Under the pieces are notes generated by a model that was given only the letters and a program-made list of their open reading frames with translations, was not told where the DNA came from and ran no database searches. A stretch of DNA of 64,000 bases from NCBI RefSeq assembly GCF_042655385.1, contig NZ_JBHSMA010000003.1, positions 496,001-560,000 on the forward strand, given 5' to 3'. The stretch is from Larkinella bovis (lineage in GTDB: Bacteria; Bacteroidota; Bacteroidia; Cytophagales; Spirosomataceae). Shown one piece after another: positions 44,187 through 52,002 of this stretch (position 1 is its first letter; the number at the start of each line of letters is the position of its first letter). Both the position numbers and the translations under genes were made by a program.

Positions 44187-45113
44187 ATGGAGCGATTGAT
44201 TCACTATTTCGAAACCATTCCGTCGGCGCACCGGAGCCTGATTCTGGTGGGCGGTATTACGTTGTTCTGGCTGGTCGAAAGCGCGTTTCCGTTGTTCCGG
44301 TTTGGAAAAGCCGAGGCTGGTTACCGGAAAGTCGGCCATGCCGGTATCAATCTCTTTTTTACGCTGACGACGGTTGTTGTTAATTTTGTGTTGGCGTTTA
44401 TCCTGCTGAAAACCAGTGATTTTGTGGTTGCCGGGAAAATAGGCGTGTTGCAGTGGCTGAATGGGCCGCTCTGGGTGGAGGTAATTGTCGGGGTATTGCT
44501 GCTGGATCTGCTGGGAGCGTGGGCCATTCACTGGTTGCAGCACCACGTCCGGTGGATGTGGAGGTTTCACCTGATTCACCATACCGATACGTACGTGGAC
44601 ACGACTACGGCCAACCGCCACCACCCCGGCGAAAGCGTGTTCCGGTTTGGGTTCACGACCCTGGCGGTTTTCGTGGCCGGGGCACCCATCGGCGTGGTGA
44701 TGCTGTATCAGGCGCTGTCGGTTTTGCTGTCGCAGTTCAACCATGCCAATATCCAGCTTCCCCGCTGGATCGACCGACCGCTGGGCTGGTTTTTGGTGAC
44801 GCCGAACATGCACCACGTCCATCACCATTATGTCTTGCCCCAGACCAACACCAACTACGGCAATATTTTCCCGTTCTGGGACCGGCTGTTCGGCACATAC
44901 GCCCGCATGGACAGCCAGGACCTGCGTTACGGCGTCGATACGCACCCGCAACCGCACGAACACGCCCGCATCGGCAATCTGCTGACGATTCCGTTTCAGC
45001 CGTACCGACCGCCGGTTGGAAACCCGCAACTGCCTAAACCGGCATCAGGTGCCACAGACCGGCCACCTGATGCCGCTGCCGGACACCGAAGCGACCCGAA
45101 ACCGGGTGAATAA
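44187..45113 (+). CDS. sterol desaturase / fatty acid hydroxylase superfamily membrane protein
   Basis: A 308-residue membrane di-iron protein with about four to five helices. The histidine clusters that bind the iron pair are complete: HWLQHH (115-120), HLIHH (128-132), NRHHP (143-147) and MHHVHHH (208-214). Members hydroxylate or desaturate lipids, or cleave alkyl ethers. The C-terminal 40 residues are Pro/Ala-rich and probably disordered. It converges with the cytochrome c gene, their stop codons being 2 bases apart. Confidence 0.92.
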   Translation: MERLIHYFETIPSAHRSLILVGGITLFWLVESAFPLFRFGKAEAGYRKVGHAGINLFFTLTTVVVNFVLAFILLKTSDFVVAGKIGVLQWLNGPLWVEVIVGVLLLDLLGAWAIHWLQHHVRWMWRFHLIHHTDTYVDTTTANRHHPGESVFRFGFTTLAVFVAGAPIGVVMLYQALSVLLSQFNHANIQLPRWIDRPLGWFLVTPNMHHVHHHYVLPQTNTNYGNIFPFWDRLFGTYARMDSQDLRYGVDTHPQPHEHARIGNLLTIPFQPYRPPVGNPQLPKPASGATDRPPDAAAGHRSDPKPGE

Positions 45114-45115
45114 CA

Positions 45116-45994
45116 TTATTTCAATTCGTGCAGGAATAAATAAATCGCTTTCAGTTCGTCGTCGGTATACACTTTGCCGAAATACTTCCAGGGCATGAAA
45201 TCGTTGATCACGCGCCCATCCGGCGTTTTGCCCGTTCGGATGGCGGTAACAAAATTCTCTGCGGTCCATTTGGCGATTCGTCCCGTCTGGGTCAGGTCGG
45301 CAATATGCGGTTCGCCGGGCCCGTGGCCCGGGCCTCCTTTGAAGGTGGGACCGTGGCAACCGGAGCAGGTGACGGCCAGGTATTTTCCGTAAGCGGCATC
45401 CACCGCGGCCGGAACATGGTCGGTGGGCTGGGCCTGGTGGTCGATGGCTTCAGCCGGGAAAAGCGGTAAAGCGCCGGTAAAGGTTAAAAACCGCCCCAAT
45501 GGTTTCACTTCTTTGGCCGGATGGGTTTTGTCGACGGGCGGCTGACTTTTCAGGTAATAAATCAAGGCACCCAGGTCGCGGTTCGACAGCGGGGCGCTGA
45601 CTTCGGGTGCCGGCATGAACCACAGCGTTTTGTTGTCTTTCCCCAAACCGTGCCGCAGGGCGCGAATCCAGTCCTGATCCGTGTAGGAAATACCGCCTTT
45701 GCCGGTGGTCAGGTTGGACGCATACAACACCGCAACGGGCGTACTGGCGTCGAAAAAAGCCTTGCCGCTGAAATCGGCGCCGTGGCATTCCGCGCAACCC
45801 CGGATGCCGGCAATGTGTTTACCGAGGGCGTACGAAGCCGAATCGTTCGGCAGGGTGAGCGATTGTAGGTTGACATCATACACTTTGTTAGCCCGCGATT
45901 CGGTCTGGAAGTAGAGGAAGGCGTAAAAAGCGAGCAGCAATACCAGAACGGCACCCACAACGATGCCAATCCATTTCAACACTTTCGTAACCAT
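45116..45994 (-). CDS. membrane-anchored dihaem c-type cytochrome
   Basis: A 292-residue protein starting at the ATG at 45994, which begins the anchor MVTKVLKWIGIVVGAVLVLLLAF; an upstream start would add 11 residues. Two haem-c sites are present: Cys67-x2-Cys70-His71 and Cys210-x2-Cys213-His214, each followed by a candidate Met ligand (WFMPAP near 126, DFMPWKYF near 272). It carries electrons at the periplasmic face of the inner membrane, possibly from a sugar or alcohol dehydrogenase. Confidence 0.93.
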   Translation of the reverse strand: MVTKVLKWIGIVVGAVLVLLLAFYAFLYFQTESRANKVYDVNLQSLTLPNDSASYALGKHIAGIRGCAECHGADFSGKAFFDASTPVAVLYASNLTTGKGGISYTDQDWIRALRHGLGKDNKTLWFMPAPEVSAPLSNRDLGALIYYLKSQPPVDKTHPAKEVKPLGRFLTFTGALPLFPAEAIDHQAQPTDHVPAAVDAAYGKYLAVTCSGCHGPTFKGGPGHGPGEPHIADLTQTGRIAKWTAENFVTAIRTGKTPDGRVINDFMPWKYFGKVYTDDELKAIYLFLHELK

Positions 45995-46156
45995 AAGGCC
46001 TTTGCTTGAGGTGAACAAACCCGGCACCGGTTTTGGGTAAAACCTGACCGGATAGGGTGCAAGGTATCAACCGGACGAAAGGCCCGGACGAATTATTGAG
46101 GGAACGGCAAGAGGCTCGTAACCAATTGATTAATCGGTCTTGAAAACCGGCCCGGT

Positions 46157-47296
46157 TTACGCCTGATGCCGGTCGAGCAACGCCAGAAACAGGCGGGCGG
46201 CTGGTTCGATCAGGTCGTCGTTGAAGTCGTAATCATCGTTATGCAGGGCCGGGGAGTTTTCGCCGTTGCCGATGCCGAACATTGCGCCGGGATGGTGCTG
46301 CGTGAAGAGGCCAAAGTCTTCGCCCCATTTAAACGGTTCCGGTTTTTCGGTGAACGCAAATCCCAGTTGGTGCGCCCGGTCGCGGATTTCTGCAAACGCG
46401 TCGGGATGATTCTGGTTGGCGTAAAAAACTTCCGTGATGGCGGTTTCGATCCCAATACCGGTTCCGACGCTGAGGATGGACAAGGTCGTGAGCAACTGGC
46501 TGGTCAGCCGTTCCATTTTCTGGCTCGTGCGGGTCCGGAGCGTCAGGTGCACTTCGCCGTAACCCGCCGAAATCCCGTACGATTTCTCGCCCAGGGTCGT
46601 AAAAACCGGTGTGATCAGCGCGAAGTCGTCGGACCGGGGATCGGTCGTTGTGAATTGTCTGCTTTTCAGGATAAAATTCGCCATCAGAAATGCCGGATTG
46701 ACGCCCTTTTCGGGCTCGGCCGAATGCGACACTCTGCCCCGGAACGTCACGATCAGGCTTTGCACCGCTGAGGTGAAGGGGCCCGGTTTGCAGACGATCG
46801 TTCCGACCGGAAAACCGGGGAGGTTATGCAGGGCAAACACCCGGTCGGGCCGGAGGTCGGCAAAAGCCGGATCGTTCAACACCGCCGGAGCTCCCTGCCC
46901 GGTTTCTTCGGCGGGCTGGAAAAGCAGATACACCCGTCCTTGTCGGACCGGTTTTTCGGCCAAGTGAGCGGCCAGCCGGGCCAGAATGGCCGCGTGTCCG
47001 TCGTGGCCGCACTTGTGCGAAACGCCTTCGGTCTGCGACTTGTGCGCAAACGCATTGACCTCCTGAATCGGCAGGGCATCGATATCGGCCCGGATCAGCG
47101 TGATTGGACCGTGGCTGTCCGTACCGTACTGCAATAACAAACCGGTCTGGGCCACATCCGTCATCCGATCCGGCCTAAATGCGCTGACAAAAGCCCTAAT
47201 CCGTTGCCGGGTGGCAAACTCCTGCCCGGAAAGCTCGGGAAAGCGGTGCAGTTCTCGTCGGAAGGCAACAAAAGGGTTGGGGGTTTCGGCAGGCAT
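46157..47296 (-). CDS. M20 family amidohydrolase / peptidase
   Basis: A 379-residue cytoplasmic M20D-type enzyme (the ATG at 47296 starts the conserved region; an alternative 25 codons upstream is less likely). Metal-binding signature: Asp71 in RADIDALP, CGHDGH (Cys96, His98, His101), Glu130-Glu131 in FQPAEET and His157 in ALHN. The dimerisation lid spans about 175-290. Relatives hydrolyse N-acyl amino acids, N-acetyl-diaminopimelate, indole-acetyl amino acids or hippurate; the substrate cannot be fixed from sequence. Confidence 0.93.
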   Translation of the reverse strand: MPAETPNPFVAFRRELHRFPELSGQEFATRQRIRAFVSAFRPDRMTDVAQTGLLLQYGTDSHGPITLIRADIDALPIQEVNAFAHKSQTEGVSHKCGHDGHAAILARLAAHLAEKPVRQGRVYLLFQPAEETGQGAPAVLNDPAFADLRPDRVFALHNLPGFPVGTIVCKPGPFTSAVQSLIVTFRGRVSHSAEPEKGVNPAFLMANFILKSRQFTTTDPRSDDFALITPVFTTLGEKSYGISAGYGEVHLTLRTRTSQKMERLTSQLLTTLSILSVGTGIGIETAITEVFYANQNHPDAFAEIRDRAHQLGFAFTEKPEPFKWGEDFGLFTQHHPGAMFGIGNGENSPALHNDDYDFNDDLIEPAARLFLALLDRHQA

Positions 47297-47422
47297 AGCT
47301 CGCTGACGGACATTCCGGTCTGAAACGGAATTCCTAAAATTACGGGAAAAGTCCGATATTGCAGCCTTCATTCCGGCGGCTAATTGATGGAACGAGCGGC
47401 CGGAAAGCGACGGAGCTTCTGT

Positions 47423-47779
47423 ATGATTCAGTTTAAACGGTTAGACCACATTCTTCTTCCGATTCCGGCAGGGAAGCGCGAGGACGCGCGAATTTTTTAC
47501 AGCCATATTCTGGGACTGAAGGAAGTGCCGGGCGATCACCCCGGCGGGGCGCTCTGGTTTGCAATCGGCGACCTGGAACTTCACCTCCGCGAAGAAGCGC
47601 CCGGTCCTTATTCCAAACGGCATCCGGCTTTCGAAATCACCAATCTGGACGAAGCCCGGCAGCATTTGCAGCGCCACGGAATCGAAATTACCTATTCGTC
47701 GGACATCGACGGGCGGCAGCGGTTTTTCTTCCACGACCCGTTCGGAAACCGCTTCGAATTGCTGGAATTCACGCCATAA
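47423..47779 (+). CDS. VOC/glyoxalase-fold protein
   Basis: A 118-residue glyoxalase/bleomycin-resistance-fold protein starting at the ATG at 47423. Two beta-alpha-beta-beta-beta halves are visible: LDHILLPIPAGKREDARIFYSHILGLKEV with metal-ligand-type His9, LELHLRE, HPAFEITNLDEARQHLQRHG and RFFFHDPFGNRFELLEF with the C-terminal metal Glu. Reaction unknown; it sits 55 bases before an HxlR regulator gene on the same strand and may share its transcript. Confidence 0.9.
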   Translation: MIQFKRLDHILLPIPAGKREDARIFYSHILGLKEVPGDHPGGALWFAIGDLELHLREEAPGPYSKRHPAFEITNLDEARQHLQRHGIEITYSSDIDGRQRFFFHDPFGNRFELLEFTP

Positions 47780-47834
47780 ACGGAATTCCGTATCTTTACG
47801 GGATAAGAAACACCAACGCCCGGCCAGGATTCAG

Positions 47835-48215
47835 ATGGAAAACGAGACGGTTATGACAGGGACCGAAAACCGGGTCCAGCACACCATAAGCGAATGTACG
47901 CGAGCCTTGAGCGGGGTGCGCGACGCCCTGTATGTGTTGAATGGAAAGTGGAAATTACCGATCATCATTGCGTTGTCGGAAGGGCCAAAACGGTTTAAAG
48001 ATTTACAGCGACGCGTGGAAGGTATTACGCCCAAACTGCTCTCCAAAGAATTGAAAGAGCTGGAGCAGAATGAGTTGCTGGTACGCCATGTCTATCCGCA
48101 GACGCCGGTTCTGGTGATTTACGAACTGACGGAATACAGTTCTTCGCTGAACGATATTATCCAGGCCATGTCCGAATGGGGTCTGCAGCACCGCGCCCGG
48201 ATTCAATCCCATTAA
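47835..48215 (+). CDS. HxlR-family winged-helix transcriptional regulator
   Basis: A 126-residue DNA-binding protein with the HxlR signature: LYVLNGKWKLPIIIALSEGPKRFKDLQRRVEGITPKLLSKELKELEQNELLVRHVY (about 32-88), followed by the dimerisation helix (LNDIIQAMSEWG). Cys21 could be a redox or aldehyde sensor as in some HxlR proteins. Likely controls the VOC gene upstream or another nearby gene (inferred). Confidence 0.93.
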   Translation: MENETVMTGTENRVQHTISECTRALSGVRDALYVLNGKWKLPIIIALSEGPKRFKDLQRRVEGITPKLLSKELKELEQNELLVRHVYPQTPVLVIYELTEYSSSLNDIIQAMSEWGLQHRARIQSH

Positions 48216-48260
48216 TAGGTAAAAGGCTGGAACCCGTAAGCCGATCACTCAAATTGCTGC

Positions 48261-48283
48261 CTACTTATTAGATTTATAAGTAG
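48261..48283. repeat. short inverted repeat upstream of the peptide gene
   Basis: CTACTTAT (48261-48268) and ATAAGTAG (48276-48283) form an 8-base palindrome with a 7-base centre, in the AT-rich gap between the HxlR gene and the small peptide gene. It could be an operator or a weak terminator. Confidence 0.4.
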
Positions 48284-48364
48284 AAGAATTGTACATTACG
48301 CCTTCCTAAATCTTCGTCTCTCAGACCGCCGGTTCAAAACCGATTGTCCGAAAAAAAATGACTT

Positions 48365-48526
48365 GTGAACGAAACCCGTAACTGTACCTGGTGGAGAATT
48401 TTTCTAGTCGGAGTTCTGATCGCGGCTTCGATTCTAAACGTCTATCTGAGCCATCAGCCCCGGCAGTCGGTGGGTAAACTGGAGCTTTCGACGCTGAATT
48501 CCCTGTCGGAATACGATGATTATTGA
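48365..48526 (+). CDS. 53-residue membrane-anchored peptide, NVEALA-like, GTG start
   Basis: A small gene read by eye. An in-frame stop lies at 48359-48361, so GTG at 48365 is the only reasonable start; it is preceded by an A-rich stretch. Residues 12-28 (IFLVGVLIAASILNVYL) form a membrane or signal helix after a WWR segment, and the exported tail ends LSTLNSLSEYDDY. The layout NVYLS, a short spacer, then L-x-L-x-x-L-x-x-L-S near the end resembles NVEALA-type peptides of Bacteroidota, whose tails read LANVEALA. Cys7 lies on the cytoplasmic side. It stands 55 bases before the O-antigen-ligase-like gene and is likely its co-transcribed partner. A chance frame cannot be excluded. Confidence 0.65.
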   Translation: MNETRNCTWWRIFLVGVLIAASILNVYLSHQPRQSVGKLELSTLNSLSEYDDY

Positions 48527-48581
48527 GCGATTTCGCCACACTCGGTCTAGAGCCCACCTTTTCATCTGATTGCGCTGCTCT

Positions 48582-50480
48582 ATGAAGAGCATATGGAACA
48601 ACAAGCCATTTCCGGATTTTGATCAATTCATCCCCCCATCTACGCCAAAAAGCGGGCGGTTGACAGGAATACCACCCTTATTACCCGGCGTACTTGGCTT
48701 GGTGATGCTGGTTGGATGGCTTGTTTTTCAGCCGGTTATTCCCTTCGATTACGTTCGTTACGTAAATCTCAGCGCTCACTTTTTTTACGTTGTCCCGCCG
48801 GTTTTTATCTCGGTTTGTGTGCTCTATCTGGTTGCCGCCGGAGTTCCGTTGAAAATCGGCCGGATCGACCTGCTGCTGGTGGTTTATGCGGGATATATAG
48901 TCATTAACTATAGCGTGCGTGACCTGCCGTATAGTGAGAATCTTGTCAATTTTACGCTGATTATTTTTGCGGTTCTGTTCATCCGACAACTCTATAACCA
49001 GCCGCGCTGGGGGACCTGGATTCAATACGGCTGCTTTTTTCTCCTCTTTTTGTTCGGGCTATTCGAAGTAGTGTATGGGGAACTGCAATTGCTGGGAGTG
49101 CGCCCGAGTCACCACCGCTTGTTCCGTCTGACCGGTACGTTTCATAATCCGGGGCCTTATGCCATTTTTCTGAGCCCGGTTTTCATTGTGGCGCTGGCGG
49201 TTGTTCTATTTCCGCCGAAACACTCCGTTCTGTCAAAACCACTCATTGGATTATGCTGGGGAGTCGTATGCGGTATTGCTGTTATTCTGCCCGCAACTAA
49301 TTCCCGCTCGGCCTGGGTCGGAACGCTGGTCGGAGCATCACTGGCCGTTGGGGTGAAAAACCAGGTAAAACTGGCCGAACTGTATGCAAGGACGCCAGGC
49401 TGGCAGCGGCTGATTGCTGGAGGGGCTGGTCTGGCTGGCGTGCTGGTTGGAGCGTACCTGCTGTATCAGTATAAGCCGGATTCGACTGTAGGGCGGGCGC
49501 TGGTCTGGCGCATCAGTTTGCAACTGTTGCGCGAAAATGCGCTGTTTGGTGTCGGATTTGAACAGTTTCGGGCGCAGTTTGGGAGTTTGCAAAGTGCCTT
49601 TGTTGAACAGTACTCCGATAATTTAACGGTATTGAAACGGGCAGACTACATTCCGTACGTTCTGAACGACTACCTGCAGATTGTGGTTGAAAACGGTCTG
49701 GTCGGGCTGGGCCTTTTTACGATGATGGTGATGAGCGCGCTCCGTACCGGTTTCAAAAAACGGCATATCCCATCCTTCGTCGTCATTGGTTCAACGGCTG
49801 CCTTGCTGGCCTTGCTCATTGCTGGCTTCTTCTCGTACCCCTTCGAAGTGCCTTCCATCTGGGTCGTGTTTCTGTTTCTGATCAGTGTGCTCTCACACCA
49901 GTCCAAAGAACCGGTTATGCAAACGACGGCCCGTCATCCGTTCGTGCAGCTTATTGCCGTCGCTACGGTGGTTTCGCTCACGCTGGTGCTGAGGAATCAG
50001 ATTCGCATCATTAAAGCCCAGAACGACTGGCAACGGGCGCGGTACTTGCTATCGAGTCAATCGTTTCAACAAGGGGCGCTGGCCTACCAGGCCGCTTTTC
50101 GGGAATCACCGGATCGGCCGGAAGTCTTGCTTGGCTATGGCAAGGCGCTGTATATGAATGGGCAGTTCGCCCAAAGCGCCAGAATCCTCGAAAAGGCGTC
50201 AACCCGGACTTCGGACCCAGTTTTGTATATGAATCTGGGCAATGCCTATGCCAAACTCACGGAGTATGCCAAGGCGGAGCAGGCGTATAAAAAAGCGTGC
50301 TCAATTATCCCTAATCGGCTGTATCCAAGGTATTTGCTGGCTAAATTGTATCAGGCAACCGGCAATCGGGAGATGGCCCGTCAAACCGCCCGGTATGTTC
50401 TCGATATGCCGGTTTCTGTTTCGTCGCCGGCTTCGCGGCAAATCCTCACTGAAATGAAAAAACTGCTGGACACTGACTGA
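48582..50480 (+). CDS. O-antigen ligase/Wzy/PglL-type membrane protein with C-terminal TPR domain
   Basis: A 632-residue protein; the ATG at 48582 is used (an in-frame TTG lies 4 codons upstream). Residues about 35-460 contain 10-12 membrane helices. The Wzy_C-type region shows LTGTFHNPGPYAIFLSPVF and ILPATNSRSAWVGTLVG, then GFEQFRAQFG and a periplasmic loop with YVLNDYLQIVVENGLVGLGLF, with the conserved HN-P-x-x and NE/ND-x-L features of O-antigen ligases and PglL oligosaccharyltransferases. Residues about 480-620 are TPR-like (YLLSSQSFQQGALAYQAAF, PEVLLGYGKALYMNGQFAQSARILEKA, LYMNLGNAYAKLTEYAKAEQAYKKA). The family transfers lipid-linked glycans to lipid A or proteins. It is followed after 13 bases by a transglutaminase-like lipoprotein gene. 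Confidence 0.88.
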   Translation: MKSIWNNKPFPDFDQFIPPSTPKSGRLTGIPPLLPGVLGLVMLVGWLVFQPVIPFDYVRYVNLSAHFFYVVPPVFISVCVLYLVAAGVPLKIGRIDLLLVVYAGYIVINYSVRDLPYSENLVNFTLIIFAVLFIRQLYNQPRWGTWIQYGCFFLLFLFGLFEVVYGELQLLGVRPSHHRLFRLTGTFHNPGPYAIFLSPVFIVALAVVLFPPKHSVLSKPLIGLCWGVVCGIAVILPATNSRSAWVGTLVGASLAVGVKNQVKLAELYARTPGWQRLIAGGAGLAGVLVGAYLLYQYKPDSTVGRALVWRISLQLLRENALFGVGFEQFRAQFGSLQSAFVEQYSDNLTVLKRADYIPYVLNDYLQIVVENGLVGLGLFTMMVMSALRTGFKKRHIPSFVVIGSTAALLALLIAGFFSYPFEVPSIWVVFLFLISVLSHQSKEPVMQTTARHPFVQLIAVATVVSLTLVLRNQIRIIKAQNDWQRARYLLSSQSFQQGALAYQAAFRESPDRPEVLLGYGKALYMNGQFAQSARILEKASTRTSDPVLYMNLGNAYAKLTEYAKAEQAYKKACSIIPNRLYPRYLLAKLYQATGNREMARQTARYVLDMPVSVSSPASRQILTEMKKLLDTD

Positions 50481-50493
50481 CCAGCGCGATCTG

Positions 50494-51978
50494 ATGGATA
50501 TGAAATTTTTCCGGACCCTTGCCTTTTTGACCCCTATTCTGTTTTCGTCCTGCGACAAACAGGCTCAGAAAGAAAACCTGCTGAAGGAAGTGCTGGCTCA
50601 TTATGCGGCCCCCGGCGACAGCCTCCAGCGGAAGTCGGCCCTGTTTCTGATCACCCATATAGACGGGAATTCGACCGGCGAATCCGGAACGGATGACCTG
50701 GGAAACGTCGATGCCGCTTACCTGATCCGAAACATCGATCTGGCCCTACAGGCGGCTTCGCAATCCCTGAAAACCGGATCGCTGTCGTTCGCTGATTTCT
50801 GTGAATACGTATTACCGTACCGTTTGGCGAACGAGCCGCTGACGGCCTGGCGGGAACAGAATTTAAAAACGTATGGGCCGTTGCGCGATTCGTGCCGGCT
50901 GGTTGAAGACCCCAACCTGGCATTGTGTACGCAGCTCAGCGCCCGATGTGGTACCGGATTTCGGTACAACGCCCAGGCGGCCCCGGCACGGTATCAATCG
51001 TGGGACGACCTGATCAAGAACAAAGAGGGCGATTGCTGGGTGATGACTAGCCTGGTCAGTTACCCGGCGCGGGCGCTGGGCGTGGCCGTAACGACGGATT
51101 TTGTGCCGATGTGGGGCAACAGCAACGGCGGCCCCCATGCCTGGAATGCGATGGTTTCGTCGAAACACGGCTGGGCTAAGTTTATGGGCTGCGAAAGCTC
51201 CCCGGCTTTTCCGGCCGACTATGATCCGCTAGGCGTATATCATTATCAGCGACGATCCGCCAAAGTGTTTCGGAAAACGTATTCGATCAACCAGGAAACA
51301 CTACCGCACCTTATTGCCGACGAGGACGCTATTCCATACAACCTGCGTTTCGACCGGGTAATCGATGTGACGGAGGAGTATGTGCCAACCAGTGATATCG
51401 AGTTCGAACTAAAAGACGGTTTAACCCCCGAAATGGTGTATCTGGCGACGTTTTCGAACGGCGAATGGGTGCCGGTTTTCTGGGCTAAACCTCAGAAAAG
51501 TCACTGTCGATTTTCGAAAATGGCGAAAGGATTGATGTATCTGCCCTGTACGTACCACGCGGGGAAAGGGGTTACGGCCCTCGACGCCCCTTTTTACATC
51601 GATGAAGCAACGGGTCGGAAGGTGGTGTGTCGGCCAGATGCCCGGCAGAAAACCGTTATCGCCGTTACGCAGATGCGGGACCGCATTGCCGAAGAGGCTG
51701 CGGTATACGGACTGGGGCGTACGGGTATTGCCTTTCACCTGACGATGGACAGCATTTGTCTGGGCCAGAAATACACTGCGCCGGTTCAGAACGAATTCTA
51801 TCGGCTGTATTACTGGGACAACGGCTGGCAACCGGCGGGGGAGCAGCAAAAACCGGCGCATGGACCCCTGCAATTTGTGAACGTTCCGGCGGGGGCGTTA
51901 TACAGGGTGCTGCCTGCCAGTTCCAAAAACACCGAGCGGTTTTTTACCTATTCCCATAATCAGCAACTTTGGTGGTAA
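50494..51978 (+). CDS. transglutaminase-fold lipoprotein, first of a tandem pair
   Basis: A 494-residue lipoprotein (lipobox FSSC, Cys20). The transglutaminase-core region is at about 165-235: NKEGDCWVMTSLVSYPARALGV with candidate nucleophile Cys181, then NGGPHAWNAMVSSKHGWAKFMG with His215; the usual third-position Asp is not obvious. The N-terminal part (LKEVLAHYAAPGDSLQRKSALFLI, FADFCEYVLPYRL) and C-terminal beta-domains (YLATFSNGEWVPVFWAKP; YRLYYWDNGWQPAGEQ; ending RFFTYSHNQQLWW) match a Bacteroidota group of transglutaminase-like surface proteins. Activity could be proteolysis, peptide cross-linking or amide hydrolysis. Gap to the upstream gene is 13 bases. Confidence 0.87.
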   Translation: MDMKFFRTLAFLTPILFSSCDKQAQKENLLKEVLAHYAAPGDSLQRKSALFLITHIDGNSTGESGTDDLGNVDAAYLIRNIDLALQAASQSLKTGSLSFADFCEYVLPYRLANEPLTAWREQNLKTYGPLRDSCRLVEDPNLALCTQLSARCGTGFRYNAQAAPARYQSWDDLIKNKEGDCWVMTSLVSYPARALGVAVTTDFVPMWGNSNGGPHAWNAMVSSKHGWAKFMGCESSPAFPADYDPLGVYHYQRRSAKVFRKTYSINQETLPHLIADEDAIPYNLRFDRVIDVTEEYVPTSDIEFELKDGLTPEMVYLATFSNGEWVPVFWAKPQKSHCRFSKMAKGLMYLPCTYHAGKGVTALDAPFYIDEATGRKVVCRPDARQKTVIAVTQMRDRIAEEAAVYGLGRTGIAFHLTMDSICLGQKYTAPVQNEFYRLYYWDNGWQPAGEQQKPAHGPLQFVNVPAGALYRVLPASSKNTERFFTYSHNQQLWW

Positions 51979-52002
51979 TTTCCTGAAAACCGTAACGTCC
52001 AT

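Noticed and set aside
48358..48381. Seven-codon ATG frame overlapping the start of the 53-residue peptide
   Set aside because: Too short and in a different frame; at most a leader affecting translation of the GTG-initiated peptide.
50930..50985. Possible pair of compensating frameshifts in the first transglutaminase-like protein (divergent segment with ARCGTGF)
   Set aside because: The segment has the same length as in the paralogue and the frame resumes cleanly; sequence divergence explains it without assuming errors.
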